Shown: one piece after another, positions 8,857 to 17,421 of the stretch
How positions within the stretch are numbered: the stretch's first letter is position 1
How the letters are laid out: each line of letters begins with the position of its first letter
NCBI RefSeq assembly: GCF_000711965.1
Contig: NZ_JONS01000004.1
Coordinates: 62,001 to 126,000, forward strand
Reading direction: 5' to 3'
DNA: 64,000 bases
DNA from: Actinomyces israelii DSM 43320
GTDB lineage: Bacteria > Actinomycetota > Actinomycetes > Actinomycetales > Actinomycetaceae
The notes under the pieces: generated by a model
Told to the model about the DNA's origin: nothing
Databases searched by the model: none
What the model saw: the letters and a program-made list of their open reading frames with translations, nothing else
Program-made: the position numbers and the translations under genes

Positions 8857-10017
8857 ATGATGTGGCGTGACGGCACGGTCCTGGCACTGCGGCGCAGCTG
8901 GGGGGCGGTGGGCAGGCGGTGCGTCGAGCTGGACGTGCGCGTCGGCGCGGCGCCGGCGGGCGCGACCGCCATGACGGCCGGCGAGGAGCTGCGCGCTGTC
9001 GCCTATGAGACCCTCACGGGGGCTCCGGAGCCCGGTGAGCGGGTGCGCCTGGAGGTTTCCGCCCTGGACCGGGAGCTGGGCACCGGCGGGCACGCCATGG
9101 TGTGCGCCCGGCTCGACGTCCTGCCCGAGGACTCCGCCTGTGCCGGGCACCTGGTCAAGGCCCGCTACATGCCCGACCAGGTCGTGGTGGCCGGGGTGGA
9201 CGAGCAGGGCACCGAGCACCACGGGCTGCTGGCCTCCCCCGTCGACGACCTCGTGCTCGGCGGGACGCCGGTGGTCGTTGCGGACCTGCACTCCAGCCTG
9301 CCGGCCGTCCTCGCCGGGGCTCGCGCAACGGGTGGTGCGCGCGGACCGGTGCGCGCCGTCTACGTCATGACCGACGGCGGGGCCCTGCCCCTGCCCTACT
9401 CGCGGACCGCGGCCGCCCTGCGGGGGGCTGGCTGGCTGGCCGGCACGGTGAGCGCCGGCCAGGCGTGGGGCGGTGACGTCGAGGCCGTCTCGGTGCACAA
9501 CGCCCTGCTGGCCGCCCGTCGCATCCTGGGGGCCGACCTGATCGTCCTCGCTCAGGGGCCCGGCAACCTGGGCACCGACACACCGTGGGGATTCTCCGGC
9601 GTGGCCTGCGGCGACGCCGTCAACGCGGTGGCCGCTCTGGGCGGGCGGGCCGTCGCCTGCCTGCGGGTCTCGCAGGCCGATGCGCGGGCGCGCCACCGGG
9701 GTGTGTCGCACCACTCGCTGACCGCCTACGGGCGGGTGGCGCTGGCCGCGGCCGACGTCGTCGTCCCCGCTCTGCCCGGGCCGCTGGGAGAGCGGGTGGC
9801 CGCCCAGGCGCGCGGGCTGTGCGGTCCGCGCCCGGTGGGGGCCCGGCACCGGTACGTCGAGGTGGGCGTGGACGGGCTCCTGGAGGCGCTGGAGGCGGCG
9901 CAGCGGGACACGGGGGTGCGGATGTCGACCATGGGGCGCGGCCTGCGCGAGGACGCCGCGGCCTTCCTCGCCGCCGCCGCCGCAGGCCGGCACGCGGCGG
10001 GCCTCCTGGCAGGCTGA
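8857..10017 (+). CDS. DUF3866 family protein
   Basis: A 386-residue soluble protein starting MMWRDGTVLALRRSWGAV and containing ELDVRVG, GHLVKARYMPDQVVVAGVDEQ, LGGTPVVVADLHSSLPAVLAG, YVMTDGGALPLPYSR and LGADLIVLAQGPGNLGTDTPWGFSG. This matches the actinobacterial DUF3866 family in order and length. Its function is not known; neighbours in other actinobacteria are often the pafBC/proteasome region, and here it is divergent from pafB. A GTG at 8848 in frame is possible, but ATG 8857 fits the -10 spacing of a leaderless transcript. It is convergent with the FGGY kinase pseudogene, 59 bp away. Confidence 0.85.
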   Translation: MMWRDGTVLALRRSWGAVGRRCVELDVRVGAAPAGATAMTAGEELRAVAYETLTGAPEPGERVRLEVSALDRELGTGGHAMVCARLDVLPEDSACAGHLVKARYMPDQVVVAGVDEQGTEHHGLLASPVDDLVLGGTPVVVADLHSSLPAVLAGARATGGARGPVRAVYVMTDGGALPLPYSRTAAALRGAGWLAGTVSAGQAWGGDVEAVSVHNALLAARRILGADLIVLAQGPGNLGTDTPWGFSGVACGDAVNAVAALGGRAVACLRVSQADARARHRGVSHHSLTAYGRVALAAADVVVPALPGPLGERVAAQARGLCGPRPVGARHRYVEVGVDGLLEALEAAQRDTGVRMSTMGRGLREDAAAFLAAAAAGRHAAGLLAG

Positions 10018-10076
10018 GCGGCCGGGCCCGCCGTCCCGGTCCGGCCGGGGTGGCGGAGCCGCATGCGGCGGGACGC

Positions 10077-11615
10077 TCAGGCCCGTTTGAGCTCGGCGGC
10101 CCTGTGCATGGTGGGCGCCAGGCTCGTGTACAGCTCCCTGTAGATTCCGAAGAGCTCGCGGTACCGCGCCGTGTTCGCCGGGTTCGGCGTGTGGCGGCGC
10201 TCGACTCTGCCGAGATAGCGGGCGGCGTCGTCGAAGGACTCGTACAGGCCCGTGCCGACTCCGGCGAGGACGGCGGCGCCGAGGCAGCTGGCCGTGCCCG
10301 CGGCGGGAACACGGATCTCCTTGCCGAGGACGTCGGCCTTGATCTGCGTCCACAGGCGCGAGCCGGCGGCGCCGCCGACCGAGTACAGGACGCCGGTCTC
10401 GGCGCCGGCCTCCTCCGCGACCGTGACGTTGTCGAGGAGGGAGAAGGCGACGCCCTCCATGACGGCCCGCCAGATCGCGGCCTTCGTGGTGCCGAAGCCG
10501 AGGCCGAAGAGGAGCCCCTGGGCGTCGGAGTCCCAGATGGGGCCGCGCTCGCCCTGGAGGTAGGGCAGGAACCACACTCCGTCGGAGCCGACCGGGACGC
10601 TCTCGGCGTCGGTGTCGATCCTCTTGAAGGTGTCCTGCGGGCCGCCGAAGGTGTTGCGCGCTCAGTTCAGCGAGGCGCCTCCGGCGATGGAGCCGCCCTG
10701 GAAGAGCCAGGTGCCGGGCACGACGTGGCGGGAGAGGATGAGGCGCTCGTCGCGCACCGGCGAGTCGGTGACGATCGACATGCCGCCGGCCTGGCCCCCC
10801 TGCTCCTGGGTCTGTCCCGCCCTCATGACGCCGGCCCCGAGCGTCCCGCAGGCGGCGTCGAGACCCCCGGCGACGACCGGCGTGCCCGCGGCCAGCCCGG
10901 TCGCGGCGGAGGCCTCGGCGGTGACGGTCCCGACGACCTCGTGGCAGGGCACCGCCTGCGGGAGCCTGGTGAGGTCGAGGCCGAGCTCGGCCGCCAGCGT
11001 CTGGTCGTACTCGCCTGTGGCGGTGTCCCAGGCGTGGATGCCGTAGGACTGGGAGACGTCCTGGGAGACCCTGCCGGTCAGGCGCAGGACGATAAAGGAG
11101 CTGGACTGGAGGAACCAGCGAGCCGCCCTGTAGACCTCCGGCCGGTTGCGCTGGAACCAGATGATCTTGCCGGTGGTGTAGGTGGGGGCCAGCCGGTTGC
11201 CCGACACTGCGAGGATGCGGTCCGCGCCGACGCGCGCGACGAGGTCGTCGCAGATGTTCTGGCTGCGCGTGTCCATCCAGATGGGGGTGTTGGCGAGCAC
11301 CGTGCCGTCGGCATCGACGGGGACGGCAGACCAGGACTGGCCGGAGACGCCGACGCCGGCGACGCGGTGTGCGCCGACCGTCTCGACGACGGCCCGAGTG
11401 GCCAGGGTGATGGCCTCCCACCACTCGTTCGGATCCTGTTCGACGAAGCCGGGGGCATCGACGACGAGGCGGTAGTCGCGGGTCTGGTCGGCCAGGACGG
11501 CGGCGTCCCTGGTGAAGGCGGCGACCTTCGTCGAGGATGTGCCGACGTCAATGCCGATGAGGACGTCCTTGGCGGTGCTGCTGGGTGTGATTGCAGTGGA
11601 ACTCGTGGAACTCAT
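10077..11615 (-). pseudogene. FGGY-family carbohydrate kinase interrupted by an in-frame stop
   Basis: The first part (from ATG 11615, GGAG 8 nt upstream) carries the FGGY/xylulokinase N-terminal domain: VLIGIDVGTSSTKVAAF, GVGVSGQSWSAVPVD, and TPIWMDTRSQ. It reaches IAGGASLN and then TGA (10662-10664, codon 318). The same frame continues at once with ARNTFGGPQDTFKRID, LPYLQGERGPIWD, YSVGGAAGSRLWTQIKADVLG and a normal C-terminus, 512 codons in total. Homologs have GGASLNWARNTFG, so the stop is most simply TGG (Trp) to TGA. Without readthrough the second ATPase-fold domain is lost. It is the last gene of a galactitol-type operon; substrate is probably a polyol or sugar. A sequencing error is possible. 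Confidence 0.85.
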
Positions 11616-11685
11616 GGTGCACTCCGTTGGGCAAGAGGTTCGGGCTGACAGTGGTTGGTGGGCGCGGGGACGACAGGTACCGGGA

Positions 11686-12537
11686 TCAGGGCCGGCGGGC
11701 GGCCGAGGCGTACCAGGTGAGCAGGCGCTCGGCCTCGGCTGCGGCGGACCTGACGGACGGGCCGATGTACCTGCGGGGGTCGACCAGCTCCGGGTCGGCG
11801 GCGAGGACATCGCGAACGACGCCGGCGGCGACGACATTGAGGTGCGTGGACACGTTGACCTTGGTGATGCCGGCCCTGACGGCCGACCGCAGGCCCTCGT
11901 CCGACACGCCGGAGGAGCCGTGCAGGACCAGCGGCACCGGGACCGCGGCGGCGAGGCGGGAGATGAGCTCGTCATCGAGGAGGGCCGAGCGCTCGGTCAT
12001 GGCGTGGGAGGAGCCGACGGCGACGGCCAGCAGGTCCACGCCGGTGGCGGCGACGAAGCGGGCGGCGTCGCCGGGATCGGTGCGCGCGCCGGGAGCGTGG
12101 ACGCCGTTCTTGCCGCCGACCTCGCCGAGCTCGGCCTCAACGGAGACGCCGGCGGCGCGGCAGTGCTCCACCATGCGGGTCGTCGTGGCGACGTTGGCGT
12201 CGAAGGGCAGCCTGGAGCCGTCGTACATGACGGAGGTGAGGCCGAGGTCGGCGGCCTTCTCGATGAGGTCGGTGGACTCCGCGTGGTCGAGGTGGACGAC
12301 GATCGGCACCGCGGCGGCCTCGGCGACGGCCAGCGTCGCCTTGGCGATGGGGGCCAGGCGCCCGCGGTGGTACTTCACGGTGTTCTCGCTGATCTGGAGG
12401 ACGATGGGGCGGCCCGCGTGCTCGGCGGCCTCGGCGAAGAACTCGGCGTGCTCGAGAAGGACCACGTTGAAGGCTCCGAGGCCCGCGCCCTCGGAGCGGG
12501 CGGTCTCGGCGACGGAGGCGAGGTCAGTCAGTGACAT
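11686..12537 (-). CDS. Class II fructose/tagatose-bisphosphate aldolase (GatY-like)
   Basis: A 283-residue class II aldolase. GAFNVVLLEHAEFFAEAAE, PIVVHLDHAES (metal-binding His and Asp), VMYDGSRLPFDANVATTTRMVEHC, VEAELGEVGGKN, AVGSSHAMT and VLHGSSGVSDEGLRSAVRAGITKVNVSTHLN are the expected zinc- and phosphate-binding blocks. With gatD and a tagatose-6-phosphate kinase upstream, the likely reaction is D-tagatose 1,6-bisphosphate cleavage to dihydroxyacetone phosphate and glyceraldehyde 3-phosphate. Its ATG overlaps the last 14 nt of the kinase gene, so translation is coupled. No GatZ partner is seen. Fructose-bisphosphate as substrate cannot be excluded by sequence alone. Confidence 0.87.
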   Translation of the reverse strand: MSLTDLASVAETARSEGAGLGAFNVVLLEHAEFFAEAAEHAGRPIVLQISENTVKYHRGRLAPIAKATLAVAEAAAVPIVVHLDHAESTDLIEKAADLGLTSVMYDGSRLPFDANVATTTRMVEHCRAAGVSVEAELGEVGGKNGVHAPGARTDPGDAARFVAATGVDLLAVAVGSSHAMTERSALLDDELISRLAAAVPVPLVLHGSSGVSDEGLRSAVRAGITKVNVSTHLNVVAAGVVRDVLAADPELVDPRRYIGPSVRSAAAEAERLLTWYASAARRP

Positions 12538-13495
12538 GGTGAGTCTCTACTTTCATGGTCGGAAGGAGGGTGGTGTAGGTCTCCAGGTCGACGAGACCGG
12601 CGACGGGCGTGCGCACCGCGGCGACCGACAGGGCGACGGCGGCCCCCAGCGCGCGGGCGTCGATCGGGTCGGCCTCGGGGCGGGCGTCCATGAAGGCGGC
12701 GATCGCGGCCACCGCGGAGTCGCCGGCTCCGGTGGGGTTGACGACGGGGACGTCGGGGGCGTCGGCATGCCATACGGTCGGGCCGTCCTGGCCACGGACG
12801 TAGAGGTTCATGCCACGTGGCCCGTCCGAGACCATGACGGCGCGCACACCCCGTTCCAGGAGGGTGACGGCGCCCGCGGCGGGGCTCGTCTCGCCGGTCG
12901 CCTGGGCGAGCTCCTCGCGGTTCGGCTTCATGGCGTCGGCGAGTCCCGCGCAGGCCACCAGCAGCGGCCCGGAGGTGTCGAGGATGACGCGCGCGCCCCT
13001 CCCCCGGGCGGCGCGCAGGAGGGCTCCGAGGTCCTCGGCGGAGGTCTCCGGCGGACAGGATCCGGACACGACGAGGACGTCGCCCCGGCCCGCCCCCTCA
13101 AGAGCGGTGTCCGTCAGCGCCCGCCAGTCCGCGGGGGAGACGGGGGCTCCGGGCTCGTACAGGCCCGTCGCACCGCCGTCGGCGTCGCGGACGATGACCG
13201 TCGCGCGGGTGGGGCAGCCCGGGCCGAGGTCGAGCCACGCCTGCTCGGCGTCCCAGTCGCCGAGCAGCTCGCGCATCTCCTCGCCCTGCCGGCCGCCGAG
13301 GAAGCCGGAGATCCGGACGCGGCGCCCGGGGGCGCCATCGACCTCGCGGGTCTGCCGGAGGACGGAGGCCACATTGAGTCCCTTGCCGCCCGGTCTGCGC
13401 ACGACGCCTGTGACGCGGTTGACCTGGTTGAGTCGCGGGTGCGCCACCTCATAGGTAATGTCGATGGCTGGATTCGGTGTGATAATAATAATCAT
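12524..13495 (-). CDS. PfkB-family tagatose-6-phosphate / 1-phosphofructokinase
   Basis: A 323-residue sugar-phosphate kinase starting MIIIITPNPAIDITYEV, the LacC/FruK-type N-terminus, followed by RRPGGKGLNVASVLRQ (PfkB signature 1) and VVNPTGAGDSAVAAIAAFM (PfkB signature 2 with the catalytic Asp in GAGD). The operon context with galactitol-1-phosphate dehydrogenase and a tagatose-bisphosphate-type aldolase makes D-tagatose 6-phosphate the expected substrate. An AAGGAAG sequence lies 6 nt before the ATG at 13495; the long open frame upstream of it is antisense-like noise. It overlaps the aldolase gene by 14 nt and lies 37 nt after gatD. Confidence 0.85.
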   Translation of the reverse strand: MIIIITPNPAIDITYEVAHPRLNQVNRVTGVVRRPGGKGLNVASVLRQTREVDGAPGRRVRISGFLGGRQGEEMRELLGDWDAEQAWLDLGPGCPTRATVIVRDADGGATGLYEPGAPVSPADWRALTDTALEGAGRGDVLVVSGSCPPETSAEDLGALLRAARGRGARVILDTSGPLLVACAGLADAMKPNREELAQATGETSPAAGAVTLLERGVRAVMVSDGPRGMNLYVRGQDGPTVWHADAPDVPVVNPTGAGDSAVAAIAAFMDARPEADPIDARALGAAVALSVAAVRTPVAGLVDLETYTTLLPTMKVETHHVTD

Positions 13496-13532
13496 GAGGT
13501 TCTTCCTTCTCGAGGCGGACCGCTGCGGGTCG

Positions 13533-14624
13533 TCATCGGATGCCGTCGAGATCGGCGGCCCCGGCGTTCTCGCCGCCAACGGCGTAGAGGACCTTGAGAA
13601 GCGCTCCGCGACCGCCGCGGACGGCGTCGAAGGCGGCGGCGCCGGAGTCGAGCGGGAACTCGCGCGAGACGACCGCGTCGGCGTCGATCGCCCCGGAGGC
13701 GAGGAGCTCGACCGCCTGGGTCCACTCGTGGCCGGGGAAGGGCGCCGAGTAGGACATCCAGGATCCGGTGACGCCCAGCTCGCCGCGCAGGATGAGCTCG
13801 AACTGCTCCGCCTCGAAGGCGACGGGGCGGGTGCAGGTGCCGATGTAGACGACCTGGCCTCCGCGGGCCACGGTCTGGACGGCCTGGACCTGGGTGACGG
13901 GGTGACCCGCGGTCTCCAGGCAGACCCCGGGGGCGGCGGACCGGTCGGCGAGGCGGGCGGCGAGGTCGGAGCCGGGCACCGCCTCGTCCGCTCCGAGACG
14001 ACGGGCGAGGTCGAGCTTGTCCGGCTGCACGTCGATGGCGGTGACGTGCCTGACGCCACGCGCCTTGAGCGTCTGGATGGCGAGCAGGCCGATAACGCCC
14101 GCGCCGAAGACGGCGGCGCGGTCGACACCGGTGTAGTCGGCGCGCTCGAGGCCGTGGATGGCGACGGTCAGCGGCTCGACCAGGGCGGCGTCGCGCAGGC
14201 GCATGCCGTCGGGCAGGGGGACGAGGTTGGCGGCGGGGGCGTTGACGTAGGTGGCCAGCGCCCCCTGCCGGCGGGAGCCGATGAAGGTGTACCTGGGACA
14301 CAGGGAGTAGTGGCCGGCGGCGCACGCCTCGCAGCCGTGACAGGGGCTGAGCGGCGCGACGGCGACACGGGTGCCGAGGGCGACGCCGGCGACGCCCTCG
14401 CCGAGGGCGACGACGACCCCGGAGAACTCATGGCCGAGCACCTGCGGGAAGGAGTGGACGCCGCCGTCGAAGTAGCGCGGGAAGTCGGAGCCGCAGATTC
14501 CGCAGTAGGCGACGGCAACGGTCACCTCCCCGGGGGCGGGGGGAGCCAGGGGCTCCTCGACGAGGGGCATCTCGGCGACGCCGGTGACGGACAGGAGGCG
14601 GTTGACGGTGGTCGGTGGAGTCAT
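13533..14624 (-). CDS. gatD: Galactitol-1-phosphate 5-dehydrogenase (GatD-like MDR dehydrogenase)
   Basis: A 363-residue zinc-dependent medium-chain dehydrogenase. It shows YCGICGSDFPRYFDGGVHSFPQVLGHEFSGVVVALG (catalytic Zn ligands Cys, His, Glu), a four-Cys structural zinc lobe (PCHGCEACAAGHYSLCPRY), the GatD-typical FIGSRRQGALATYV, the Rossmann GAGVIGLLAIQ and GSWMSYSAPFPGHEW near the C-terminus, which closely resembles E. coli GatD (GSWMNYSSPWPGQEW). Expected reaction: galactitol 1-phosphate plus NAD+ to D-tagatose 6-phosphate. It sits between the EIIC pseudogene (35 nt upstream) and the tagatose-6-phosphate kinase. The gene is intact even though two neighbours are not. Another polyol phosphate is the main alternative. 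Confidence 0.88.
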   Translation of the reverse strand: MTPPTTVNRLLSVTGVAEMPLVEEPLAPPAPGEVTVAVAYCGICGSDFPRYFDGGVHSFPQVLGHEFSGVVVALGEGVAGVALGTRVAVAPLSPCHGCEACAAGHYSLCPRYTFIGSRRQGALATYVNAPAANLVPLPDGMRLRDAALVEPLTVAIHGLERADYTGVDRAAVFGAGVIGLLAIQTLKARGVRHVTAIDVQPDKLDLARRLGADEAVPGSDLAARLADRSAAPGVCLETAGHPVTQVQAVQTVARGGQVVYIGTCTRPVAFEAEQFELILRGELGVTGSWMSYSAPFPGHEWTQAVELLASGAIDADAVVSREFPLDSGAAAFDAVRGGRGALLKVLYAVGGENAGAADLDGIR

Positions 14625-14659
14625 TGCGACGGCCTTTCGCGGGTGCTGGACGGGCCCGG

Positions 14660-16076
14660 TCAGGCGGCGGAGCCGTCGGCGGCGGGCTTCTCGGCGGGCC
14701 TGTGGGCCGCGTCGGGATCGGGCGCCGCGGGGTCGCCCTCCCGGGGGGTGAAGAGGGTGCCGCGGCGGTACTTGAGGAAGAAGTAGCCGAAGGCGAGGAC
14801 CATGAGGACGAGCACGACGATGACGCCCGCACCGACCCTGCCGGACAGGAGGTTGGCCAGGACGTAGGTGACGGGGTTGCCGCCCTGGTCGAGGCTGGCC
14901 ACGCGGTCGGCGTTGCCCAGCAGGCCGGTGTCGGCGGCGAGGCGGGTCTGGAGGTCGACCATGTGGGAGGAGATCCAGATGGTGCCCGCCATAATGACCG
15001 TGCCCGAGATGAGGGTGCGGAAGATGTTGCCGTGGTGGATGCCGACCGCGATGGCGACGAAGAAGGCGATCGTGGCCAGGTCGCCGAAGGGCAGGACGAC
15101 GTTGCCGGGGACGACGACGGCGATGAGCAGGGTGAGGGGCACGAACAGGATGCCGGCGGAGACGACCTGCGGGTCGGCCAGGAGGAGGGCGGGGTCCATC
15201 CCGATGCGGTAGGCGGGGTTGTTGAACCTGCGCTGGAGGACGCCTTCGGCGGTCTTGGCGATGGGGACCATGCCGTTGACGATGAGCTGGACCACCATGG
15301 GCATGAGAACGATGACCGCGCCCATTCGGATGGCGAGCGTGGCGGCCTCGCCGACGGGGTAGCCGGCGAGGAAGCCGATGAGCAGGCCGAGCACCGCGCC
15401 GATGACGACGGGGCGCCCGAGGGGGCCGAGCCTCTCCGTCATCTTCTCGCTGGAGACGTTGATGCGGCGCAGGCCCGGGATGTGGTCGATGAGGTCCTCG
15501 ACGGGGACGGCGATCAGGCCCATGAGGACTGGCGAGCCGTGGGACATGGCGATCCCCTCAAGGTGGAAGTACTTGTCGGTGACGGGGCTGAAGATGTCGC
15601 CGAGCTTGTAGGAGATCGCGGCGTGGACGGCCACGGCGAGGCCGGCCAGCAGCAGGGAGCCTGTGGCGATGTGGACGATGGCTCCGGTGAGCCCGAGGTG
15701 CCAGATGTTCCAGATGTCGACGTTGATGACATTGGTCATCCTGGCGATCAGCATGAGGATGTTGACGACGATGGCGATGGGGATGGCCAGCAGGCCCATC
15801 GTCGTCGCCCAGGCCATCGGGGCCGAGCCCGGCCAGCCGACGTCGATGACGGTGAGGGTGAGGCCGAAGCGGTCGGCCATGGACTGCGCCGCGGGCCCCA
15901 TCGTCTCAGTGAGCAGGCATGATGACCATGCTGATGCCGACGAAGCCGACGCCGACGGTCAGGCCCGCCCAGACGGACCTGCCGATGCCGTGGCGCAGCA
16001 GGAGGCCGAGCACCATGACGATGAGCGGGAGCATGACGGAGGGGCCGAGGTCGATGATCGCGTGCAAGAACTGCAT
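14660..16076 (-). pseudogene. gatC: PTS galactitol-type EIIC (GatC) split by a frameshift
   Basis: The N-terminal 56 residues, from ATG 16076 (MQFLHAIIDLGPSVMLPLIVM ... GFVGISMVI), end at a TGA at 15906. The rest, LLTETMGPAAQSMADRFGLTL to the C-terminus, is in another frame and runs to 14660. Aligning with E. coli GatC (FVGIGLVIGLMLDSIGPAAKAM) shows that one codon is expected between VI and LLTETM, but four bases are present (about 15917-15920), so a single-base insertion explains it. The downstream part keeps WPGSAPMAWA, NVDIWNIWH, ATGSLLLAG and VVPGNVVLPFGDLATI. Either the gene is inactivated, or the base is a sequencing error, or frameshifting restores it. No EIIA or EIIB gene is nearby. 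Confidence 0.85.
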
Positions 16077-16119
16077 GAGGGTCTCTCTTCGTTGAAATGA
16101 CCGGGTGGGTGAGGAGGTG

Positions 16120-16884
16120 TCAGACGACGCGGACGTCGAGCCCGCGGGAGCGGAAGCCGGCGAGAAGCTGCGGGTCGGCACTGGTGTCGGTGACCAGGAG
16201 GGCGGGCTTGTCGCTGGTGGCGGTGACGTTGGGGGCGACGGCGCCGAGCTTGGTGTGGTCGGCGACGACGACTGTGGCGGCGGAGCGCTCAACGGCGAGG
16301 GCGGAGACCTCGGCCTCGAGCGCGTGGATGGAGGTGAAGCCGTTGACCGGGTCGGCTCCGGAGCAGCCCAGGAAGCACATGTCGAAGTGCAGGGCGCGCA
16401 GGTTGCGGGTGGCGAGGGGGCCGTGGAGCGAGTGCTCGGAGCCCCGCACCACGCCGCCGGGCAGCATGACGGTGATGTCCGGGGTCTCGGCGAGCAGCCG
16501 GGCGATGGGGATCGAGCAGGTGACGGCGGTGATGCCGGTCAGGTCCTCGACCTGTTGCGCGAGCCGGGACGCGATCGCGAAGGTGGTGGTGCCGTAGTCG
16601 AGGAAGACGGTGTCCCCGGGGGCGATGAGCTCGACCGCGGCGCGCGCGATGGCGTCCTTGACGGTCGTGCGTACGGTGCGCCGCAGCGGGTAGGCGGTCT
16701 CCATGTTGGCCGCGGTGAGCACGGCGCCTCCACGGACCTTGGTGAGCAGGCCCTGCTGCTCGAGCTCGTAGAGGTCCTTGCGCACGGTCTCCCGCGAGAC
16801 GCCGAGCACGGTGGTCAGCTCGGCGATGGTGAGGGACTGCTGCGTGCGCAGGCGGGCGAGGATCTTCTCCTGGCGTGCGTTCAT
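16120..16884 (-). CDS. DeoR-family transcriptional regulator
   Basis: A 254-residue repressor. The N-terminal winged helix (RQEKILARLRTQQSLTIAELTTVLGVSRETVRKDLYELEQQGLLTKVRGGAV) is the DeoR signature, and the C-terminal sugar-phosphate sensing domain shows DTVFLDYGTTTFAIA, ITAVTCSIPIARLL, MLPGGVVRGSEHSLHGP and VVADHTKLGAVA. It is the first gene of the galactitol-type operon, 43 nt before gatC, and probably represses it and itself, released by a phosphorylated intermediate. GAAGGAGA lies 6 nt before the ATG at 16884. An unusual A/T-rich upstream segment with repeated TTTGC motifs is a likely operator. Confidence 0.9.
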   Translation of the reverse strand: MNARQEKILARLRTQQSLTIAELTTVLGVSRETVRKDLYELEQQGLLTKVRGGAVLTAANMETAYPLRRTVRTTVKDAIARAAVELIAPGDTVFLDYGTTTFAIASRLAQQVEDLTGITAVTCSIPIARLLAETPDITVMLPGGVVRGSEHSLHGPLATRNLRALHFDMCFLGCSGADPVNGFTSIHALEAEVSALAVERSAATVVVADHTKLGAVAPNVTATSDKPALLVTDTSADPQLLAGFRSRGLDVRVV

Positions 16885-16917
16885 GGGCGTCTCCTTCGCG
16901 GGCCGCCGCCGAGCGAC

Positions 16918-16963
16918 TTTGCGTTTGCAAACTTAGTTTTGCATTCGCCCAGTCGTGTGTCAA
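16918..16963 (-). promoter_or_regulatory. Candidate promoter and DeoR operator of the galactitol operon
   Basis: This A/T-rich stretch stands out from its GC-rich surroundings. Read on the minus strand it starts with a perfect TTGACA (-35, 16958-16963) and then has TGCAAA (16938-16943), TGCAAA (16924-16929) and CGCAAA (16918-16923). A -10 AAAACT lies 17 nt after the -35. Repeats overlapping the promoter fit autorepression by the adjacent DeoR protein. No footprint or expression data can be inferred. Confidence 0.45.
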
Positions 16964-17046
16964 GAGGCTTCTCCGCCCGGTTCCCGACCACGGGGCGCGG
17001 TCGTCCACTTCATGTGAGACGAGCGCCGTCCGGCACCGCCCTGCAC

Positions 17047-17052
17047 TACCCT
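17047..17052 (+). promoter_or_regulatory. -10 element of leaderless hisE promoter
   Basis: TACCCT is followed by exactly 7 nt and the hisE ATG at 17060. No Shine-Dalgarno sequence is present, which fits a leaderless mRNA. Confidence 0.45.
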
Positions 17053-17059
17053 GGGCGCC

Positions 17060-17323
17060 ATGAAGACCTTTGAGGACCTCTTCGCCGAGCTCCAGGACAG
17101 GGCCGCCGCCCGACCCGCGGGCTCGGGCACCGTGGCCGAGCTGGACCGGGGCGTCCACTTCATCGGCAAGAAGCTGGTCGAGGAGGCCGCCGAGTCCTGG
17201 ATGGCCTGCGAGCACGAGTCCGACGAGGCGGCCTGCGAGGAGCTCAGCCAGCTGCTCTACCACCTCCAGGTCATGATGGTCGCCAAGGGCTACACCCTGG
17301 CCGACGTCTACAGGTACCTCTGA
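17060..17323 (+). CDS. hisE: Phosphoribosyl-ATP pyrophosphatase HisE
   Basis: An 87-residue MazG-like enzyme: [39 protein letters not shown] and [20 protein letters not shown]. The KLVEEAxE and EExxxLLYH blocks hold the acidic metal ligands. It hydrolyses phosphoribosyl-ATP to phosphoribosyl-AMP and PPi, the second step of histidine synthesis. hisG follows 98 nt downstream, as in many actinobacteria, where hisE-hisG stands apart from the main his operon. Length and motif order are complete. Confidence 0.95.
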   Translation: MKTFEDLFAELQDRAAARPAGSGTVAELDRGVHFIGKKLVEEAAESWMACEHESDEAACEELSQLLYHLQVMMVAKGYTLADVYRYL

Positions 17324-17421
17324 CGCCTCTGAGTGCTGACGCCTCTGAGTGCTTCTGAGCAGCCGGGGCGCTCCCCCGCCGCTCACCACCGCAAGGACCG
17401 ACGTAAGGATCAAGGATCACT

